The notes below the pieces were generated by a model, which saw only the letters and a list, made by a program, of their open reading frames with translations, was not told where the DNA came from and did no database searches. 64,000 bases of DNA, from contig NZ_JAFCLN010000006.1 in assembly GCF_018129385.1 (NCBI RefSeq), positions 62,001 through 126,000 of the forward strand, read 5' to 3'. Below are positions 61,069 to 64,000 of the stretch, piece after piece. A program made the translations under genes and the position numbers. Source of the DNA: Bradyrhizobium lablabi. Lineage in GTDB: Bacteria > Pseudomonadota > Alphaproteobacteria > Rhizobiales > Xanthobacteraceae. Position 1 is the first letter of the stretch. Each line of letters starts with the position of its first letter.

Positions 61069-61163
61069 GCGTCGTTCCGGGGCGCGCAAAGCGCGAGCCC
61101 GGAATCCATAACCACTGAGTATGGATTGCGGACTTGTACTTTTGCGCATCCCGGAATGACGCC
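61069..61163. repeat. Dispersed palindromic repeat (CGTCATTCCGGG family), copy 2
   Basis: GCGTCGTTCCGGG (61069-61082) and CCCGGAATGACGC (61150-61162) with gagcccggaatccata and tatggattgcgg arms inside. Left-arm GTCGTT instead of GTCATT shows decay. It fills the gap between the divergent cobS and cobT starts; no cobalamin riboswitch was seen. Confidence 0.8.
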
Positions 61164-61183
61164 TGGCGATGCAAGGGAATCGC

Positions 61184-62197
61184 ATGCAGTTCGCCAGTCT
61201 AGACGACATCCACGCATTTTGTCGCGACTTGCCCGAGGGCGATGCGCATGCAGCCGATTCGGCGGCGCGGCGGCAGCAGGGCTTGACAAAGCCGCCGGGC
61301 AGCCTCGGCCGCCTGGAAGATCTCGCGGTGTGGCTGGCGCGCTGGCAGGGGCGCGAGCTGCCGCGGCTCGAGCACGTGACCATCGCCGTGTTCGCCGGCA
61401 ATCACGGCGTTGCCGCCCGCGGCGTCTCGGCCTATCCGGCCGAGGTCACCGTGCAGATGGTGCAGAACTTTGCCGGCGGCGGCGCGGCGATCAACCAGAT
61501 CGCGCGTGTGGCCGGCGCGGAGCTGAAGGTGATGCCGATCGAGCTCGACCGGCCGACGCGCGATTTTACGACGGCCGCCGCGATGGACGACGATGAATTC
61601 CTGCGCGCGGTCGACCTCGGTTATCGGAACGTGCCCGAACATTGCGACCTGCTCGCCGTCGGGGAAATGGGCATTGCAAACACGACCGCTGCCGCGGCGC
61701 TGTGCGCCGCTCTGCTCAACGGCGGCGCGGCGCGCTGGGCCGGCCGCGGAACCGGCGTCGATGACGACGGGCTTTTGCGCAAGCGCGCCGCGATCGAGGC
61801 CGCGCTGGAGTTTCACCGTGGCCTCACCGATCCCTTGAAGATGGCGGCCAGCTTAGGCGGGCGCGAACTCGCGGCCATTGCCGGTGCCGTGCTGGCGGCA
61901 CGGCGCCGCAAAATTCCGGTGCTGCTCGATGGATTTGTCGCGACGGCCGCCATCCTGCCGCTCGCGCGCATCAATTCAAAAATTCTCGATCATTGCCGCG
62001 CCGGGCATGTTTCGGCCGAAGCCGGTCATCGTGCGCTGTTGGGGGAACTTCGGCTCGATACGCTGCTCGATCTCGGCATGCGGCTGGGCGAGGCCTCTGG
62101 CGCCGGCGTTGCCATCCTGGTGCTGCGCGCGGCGCTCGCCTGTCACAACGGGATGGCCACCTTTGCACAAGCCGGCGTTTCCGGCCGCGACGGCTAA
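61184..62197 (+). CDS. cobT: Nicotinate-nucleotide--dimethylbenzimidazole phosphoribosyltransferase
   Basis: A 337-residue CobT. Features: RQQGLTKPPGSLGRLEDLAVWLA, FAGNHGVAARGVSAYPAEVTVQMVQNF (phosphoribosyl-binding region), GEMGIANTTAAAALCAALL, GTGVDDDGLLRKRAAIE, RRKIPVLLDGFVATAAILPLAR with catalytic Glu context, and LDLGMRLGEASGAGVA. It makes alpha-ribazole-5-phosphate, substrate of the cobC/cobS products. An ATG at 61169 is an alternative start; AAGGGAATCGC fits 61184. It is divergent to cobS. Confidence 0.94.
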   Translation: MQFASLDDIHAFCRDLPEGDAHAADSAARRQQGLTKPPGSLGRLEDLAVWLARWQGRELPRLEHVTIAVFAGNHGVAARGVSAYPAEVTVQMVQNFAGGGAAINQIARVAGAELKVMPIELDRPTRDFTTAAAMDDDEFLRAVDLGYRNVPEHCDLLAVGEMGIANTTAAAALCAALLNGGAARWAGRGTGVDDDGLLRKRAAIEAALEFHRGLTDPLKMAASLGGRELAAIAGAVLAARRRKIPVLLDGFVATAAILPLARINSKILDHCRAGHVSAEAGHRALLGELRLDTLLDLGMRLGEASGAGVAILVLRAALACHNGMATFAQAGVSGRDG

Positions 62198-62232
62198 AAC
62201 CTTGCTGGGCGCCACGCTTGAGTCTTTTTTTC

Positions 62233-62283
62233 GAGCATGATCCTTTTTGCGAAAACCGGTTTCCACTTTTCGGGATCATGCTC
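62233..62283. repeat. Dispersed palindromic repeat (GAGCATGATC family), copy 2
   Basis: GAGCATGATC (62233-62242) and GATCATGCTC (62274-62283), with gcgaaaaccggtttcc and acttttcggg between. It follows the cobT stop by about 35 bases and may serve as its terminator hairpin. Confidence 0.85.
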
Positions 62284-62307
62284 TAGGTCATGCGGTCTGG
62301 TGGTGCG

Positions 62308-62748
62308 ATGACAGCGATGACACGGATCAAGGCGGCTCTTGCCACTCTCGCGCTCTGCGCGGCGATTGCGCCGGCGCGGGCGGATGTGCGCATCCTGGCG
62401 AGCCCGGGCGGGGAGGTCGGCCCATTCCTCGAACTGTTCGAGCGCGTGCGCGAATCCGGCGAACGCGTGGTGATCGACGGCCCGTGCCTGTCGGCCTGCA
62501 CGCTGGTGTTGAGCACCGTGCCAAGCAATCGCATCTGCGTCACGCGCCGCGCGGTACTCGGCTTCCACGCCGCGCGCTCGATCGACCGCCGCGGACGCAT
62601 CTATGCCGAGCCGGAAGCTTCGCAGGCGGTGCTGGAAGCCTATCCCGCTCCGGTACGAAGCTGGATCAGCCGCCGCGGCGGGCTGACGTCGCGGCTGCTG
62701 CTGTTGCGCGGCCGCGAGCTTGCGGCGATCTATCCGCGATGCAGGTGA
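62308..62748 (+). CDS. Small secreted protein, possible ClpP/crotonase-like fold
   Basis: A 146-residue protein with a signal peptide (IKAALATLALCAAIAPARA, cleavage before DV). The core VVIDGPCLSACTLVLSTV and AVLGFHAARSIDRRG are like the periplasmic ClpP-type proteins where a Ser follows Cys-x-S-A-C and a His is in GFHAA. Catalysis is not proven. The start at 62308 is chosen because it gives a compact signal peptide. A dispersed repeat is immediately after the stop. Confidence 0.75.
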   Translation: MTAMTRIKAALATLALCAAIAPARADVRILASPGGEVGPFLELFERVRESGERVVIDGPCLSACTLVLSTVPSNRICVTRRAVLGFHAARSIDRRGRIYAEPEASQAVLEAYPAPVRSWISRRGGLTSRLLLLRGRELAAIYPRCR

Positions 62749-62758
62749 GCACAGGATT

Positions 62759-62839
62759 GTAGGGTGGGTTAGCGCAGCGTAACCCACCATCTTGCTCTCG
62801 GCGCCACGCGGTAGGTTACGCTTCGCTAACCCACCCTAC
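62759..62839. repeat. Dispersed palindromic repeat (GTAGGGTGGGTTAGCG family)
   Basis: GTAGGGTGGGTTAGCG (62759-62774) and CGCTAACCCACCCTAC (62824-62839), perfect 16-bp arms, with a further gtaacccacc and gtaggttac inside. It sits between the convergent ends of the secreted-protein gene and the VOC gene and could act as a bidirectional terminator. Confidence 0.85.
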
Positions 62840-62851
62840 GCATCATTCTGA

Positions 62852-63262
62852 TCACATCTCTTGCGGGCAGTTCACCATCCAGGGGATGCCGAACTGGTCG
62901 ATACACATGCCAAAGCCCTTTGAGAAAAACGTCTTGCCGAACGGCATGGTCACGGTGCCGCCTTCGGCCAGCGCCTTGAACCGCTTCTCGGCATCCGTGG
63001 GGTCCTCGACCTGTAGCGAGACCGAAATGCCCTGCGGCTTCTGATAATGGCCGGGCGGCGCGTCGGCGGCCATCAAGACTTCACCGTCGATGGTGATCTG
63101 CGCGTGCATCAGCTTGTTCTTGTAGTCGGGCGGGGTTTGCATTTCCGGCGGGCCGTCTCCCCAGGGGTACTTGCCCTCGATCTTGGCGCCGAGCACCTTC
63201 TCATAATACTTCAGTGCCGCCTCGCAATTGCCGTTGAAGGAAAGATAGGGATTGAGCTGCAT
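62852..63262 (-). CDS. VOC family protein, PhnB-like
   Basis: A 136-residue protein of the PhnB/3-demethylubiquinone-type VOC group: MQLNPYLSFNGNCEAALKYYEKVLGAKIEG start, MHAQITIDGEVLMAADAPPGHY, VSLQVEDPTDAEKRFKALAEGGTVTMPFG and FSKGFGMCIDQFGIPWMVN. No known substrate. AAGGAGCAAAACG before the ATG. It is followed by a palindromic repeat on one side and flanks the SRPBCC gene upstream. Confidence 0.93.
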   Translation of the reverse strand: MQLNPYLSFNGNCEAALKYYEKVLGAKIEGKYPWGDGPPEMQTPPDYKNKLMHAQITIDGEVLMAADAPPGHYQKPQGISVSLQVEDPTDAEKRFKALAEGGTVTMPFGKTFFSKGFGMCIDQFGIPWMVNCPQEM

Positions 63263-63300
63263 CGTTTTGCTCCTTGGTTGGTAACTTCCGCGTCCCCCGG

Positions 63301-63423
63301 CTGTCGTCCCGGCGAACGCCGGGACCCATAACCAGAGGGCCTAATTTTTGCGAAGCCGTCGACTACCATTTTCAAACAACTTCCGCCGCGGCGGATGGAT
63401 CCCGACGTTCGCCGGGACGACAG
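63301..63423. repeat. Dispersed palindromic repeat (GTCGTCCCGGCGAACG family)
   Basis: CTGTCGTCCCGGCGAACG (63301-63318) and CGTTCGCCGGGACGACAG (63406-63423), perfect 18-bp arms around about 87 bases. Same general plan as the other repeats in this window but unrelated in sequence. Confidence 0.85.
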
Positions 63424-63448
63424 CCGGCAGGTACGGGGACATCAGGCC

Positions 63449-63985
63449 TCACTTCTCCGTGAGTGTTTTCAGACTTGCGAGGCCGGTTTCAAAGTCCTTG
63501 CCGATCATCTTGTCGAAGTTCATGAACACCTGCATGACCTTCGACATGAAGGGTGCAGGCCCGCGCATCAGCCAGTGGACATTCGTGCTACTTCCCTGCG
63601 GCAGCATTGTGAATTCGGCGGTGTTGTGCGCCTCGAACGGCGTGAAGAAATCGAGCTTGATGACGAGCTTTGACGGCGCGTTCGCTTCCAGGATCTCCAT
63701 GCGGCCCGACCCGACGTTCTTGTTGCCTTGCCAGGCGTAGACCGCGCCCTTGCCGCGCTCGGCGCCGCCAAAGGTACGCTTGAGCGCGGGGTCGCGGTGT
63801 TCCCACGGCGACCAGTGCGTCCACTGATGGAAATCCGAGAGCACCGCAAAGATCTTTTCCGCCGGCGCGTTGATGGTGGCGCTGCGCTCGATGCGAAACG
63901 TATCGGGTTTGGTCGCGGCGAGGATCAGGATGACGGCAATCGCGACCGCCAGCACGATGGCGATGATGATAATGACTTCAAACAT
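63449..63985 (-). CDS. SRPBCC (polyketide cyclase / START-like) family protein with N-terminal membrane helix
   Basis: A 178-residue protein. N-terminal transmembrane helix (VIIIIAIVLAVAIAVILIL, residues 4-22), then an SRPBCC domain: SATINAPAEKIFAVLSDFHQWTHWSPWEHRDP, GAVYAWQGNKNVGSGRMEIL, STNVHWLMRGPAP, LTEK end. These bind hydrophobic ligands in a deep cavity; the N-terminal anchor is unusual but found in this subgroup. It is near the right edge; nothing after 63985 is coding. Confidence 0.9.
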   Translation of the reverse strand: MFEVIIIIAIVLAVAIAVILILAATKPDTFRIERSATINAPAEKIFAVLSDFHQWTHWSPWEHRDPALKRTFGGAERGKGAVYAWQGNKNVGSGRMEILEANAPSKLVIKLDFFTPFEAHNTAEFTMLPQGSSTNVHWLMRGPAPFMSKVMQVFMNFDKMIGKDFETGLASLKTLTEK

Positions 63986-64000
63986 GGCAGGCTCCGTATC

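Noticed and set aside
61011..61183. Possible cobalamin riboswitch between cobS and cobT
   Set aside because: No B12-box-like sequence was found; the space is filled by a dispersed palindrome.
1..64000. CRISPR array, prophage or transposase
   Set aside because: No evenly spaced direct repeats, phage structural genes, integrase or transposase were found in any frame.

Overview
The window reads as chromosomal DNA of a Bradyrhizobium-like alphaproteobacterium (order Hyphomicrobiales, close to Rhodopseudomonas). This rests on high GC with strongly GC3-biased genes, a CYP199A-type P450, a Tol-Pal system of alphaproteobacterial type, EcfG-like stress promoter motifs, DUF2852 and Csp-type small proteins, and at least six kinds of long palindromic intergenic repeat of the sort scattered through Bradyrhizobium genomes. 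The genus is inferred from remembered families; no search was run.

Layout. 1-1.4 kb: cpoB (cut by the left edge) and pal on the minus strand. 1.6-2.3 kb: nested dispersed repeats. 2.4-10.2 kb: a secreted two-subunit molybdenum hydroxylase, two orphan periplasmic binding proteins (one with a frameshift in its signal peptide), a CYP199A-like P450 and a MarR regulator, which together suggest aromatic-acid handling. 10.3-17.3 kb: RND efflux permease and adaptor in an operon with methylglyoxal synthase and a methyltransferase, then an AraC regulator. 17.6-20.8 kb: DUF427 protein, a MOSC/ferredoxin-reductase fusion and a VOC protein in one operon. 20.8-28.1 kb: a stress-type island of small secreted, membrane and DNA-binding-like proteins, a Cys-rich copper-binding protein, a PRC-barrel protein, a flavodoxin-fold reductase and an SDR, several preceded by GGAAC-N16/17-CGTT-like promoters. 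28.2-34 kb: HD phosphohydrolase, a FeeM-like N-acyl amino acid synthase, a GGDEF/EAL protein and a fatty acid desaturase.

34.2-41.5 kb: a class III cyclase/ATPase/TPR protein overlaps tail-to-tail with the most unusual gene of the window, a 1190-residue fusion of a DyP-type peroxidase and a cytochrome P450, followed in the same operon by an unrecognised 269-residue companion. 41.8-47.2 kb: aspartokinase paralogue, nagA, sugar kinase, murQ and a SIS isomerase, a near-complete route for recycling peptidoglycan amino sugars. 47.3-50.9 kb: tolB, tolA, tolR, tolQ. The same-strand order tolQ-R-A-B then pal-cpoB is the canonical operon order, but about 46 kb separates tolB from pal.

51.2-64 kb: cysE, DUF2852 protein with a TetR regulator and two matching operator palindromes, a run of small detoxification-type enzymes (two RibD/DHFR-like, three YCII-like, NTF2-like, GST) under a divergent HxlR regulator, cupin, SDR, cobalamin genes cobC-cobS and cobT, a small secreted protein, VOC and SRPBCC proteins, with repeats in most gaps. 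No rRNA, tRNA, CRISPR array or transposase was seen.
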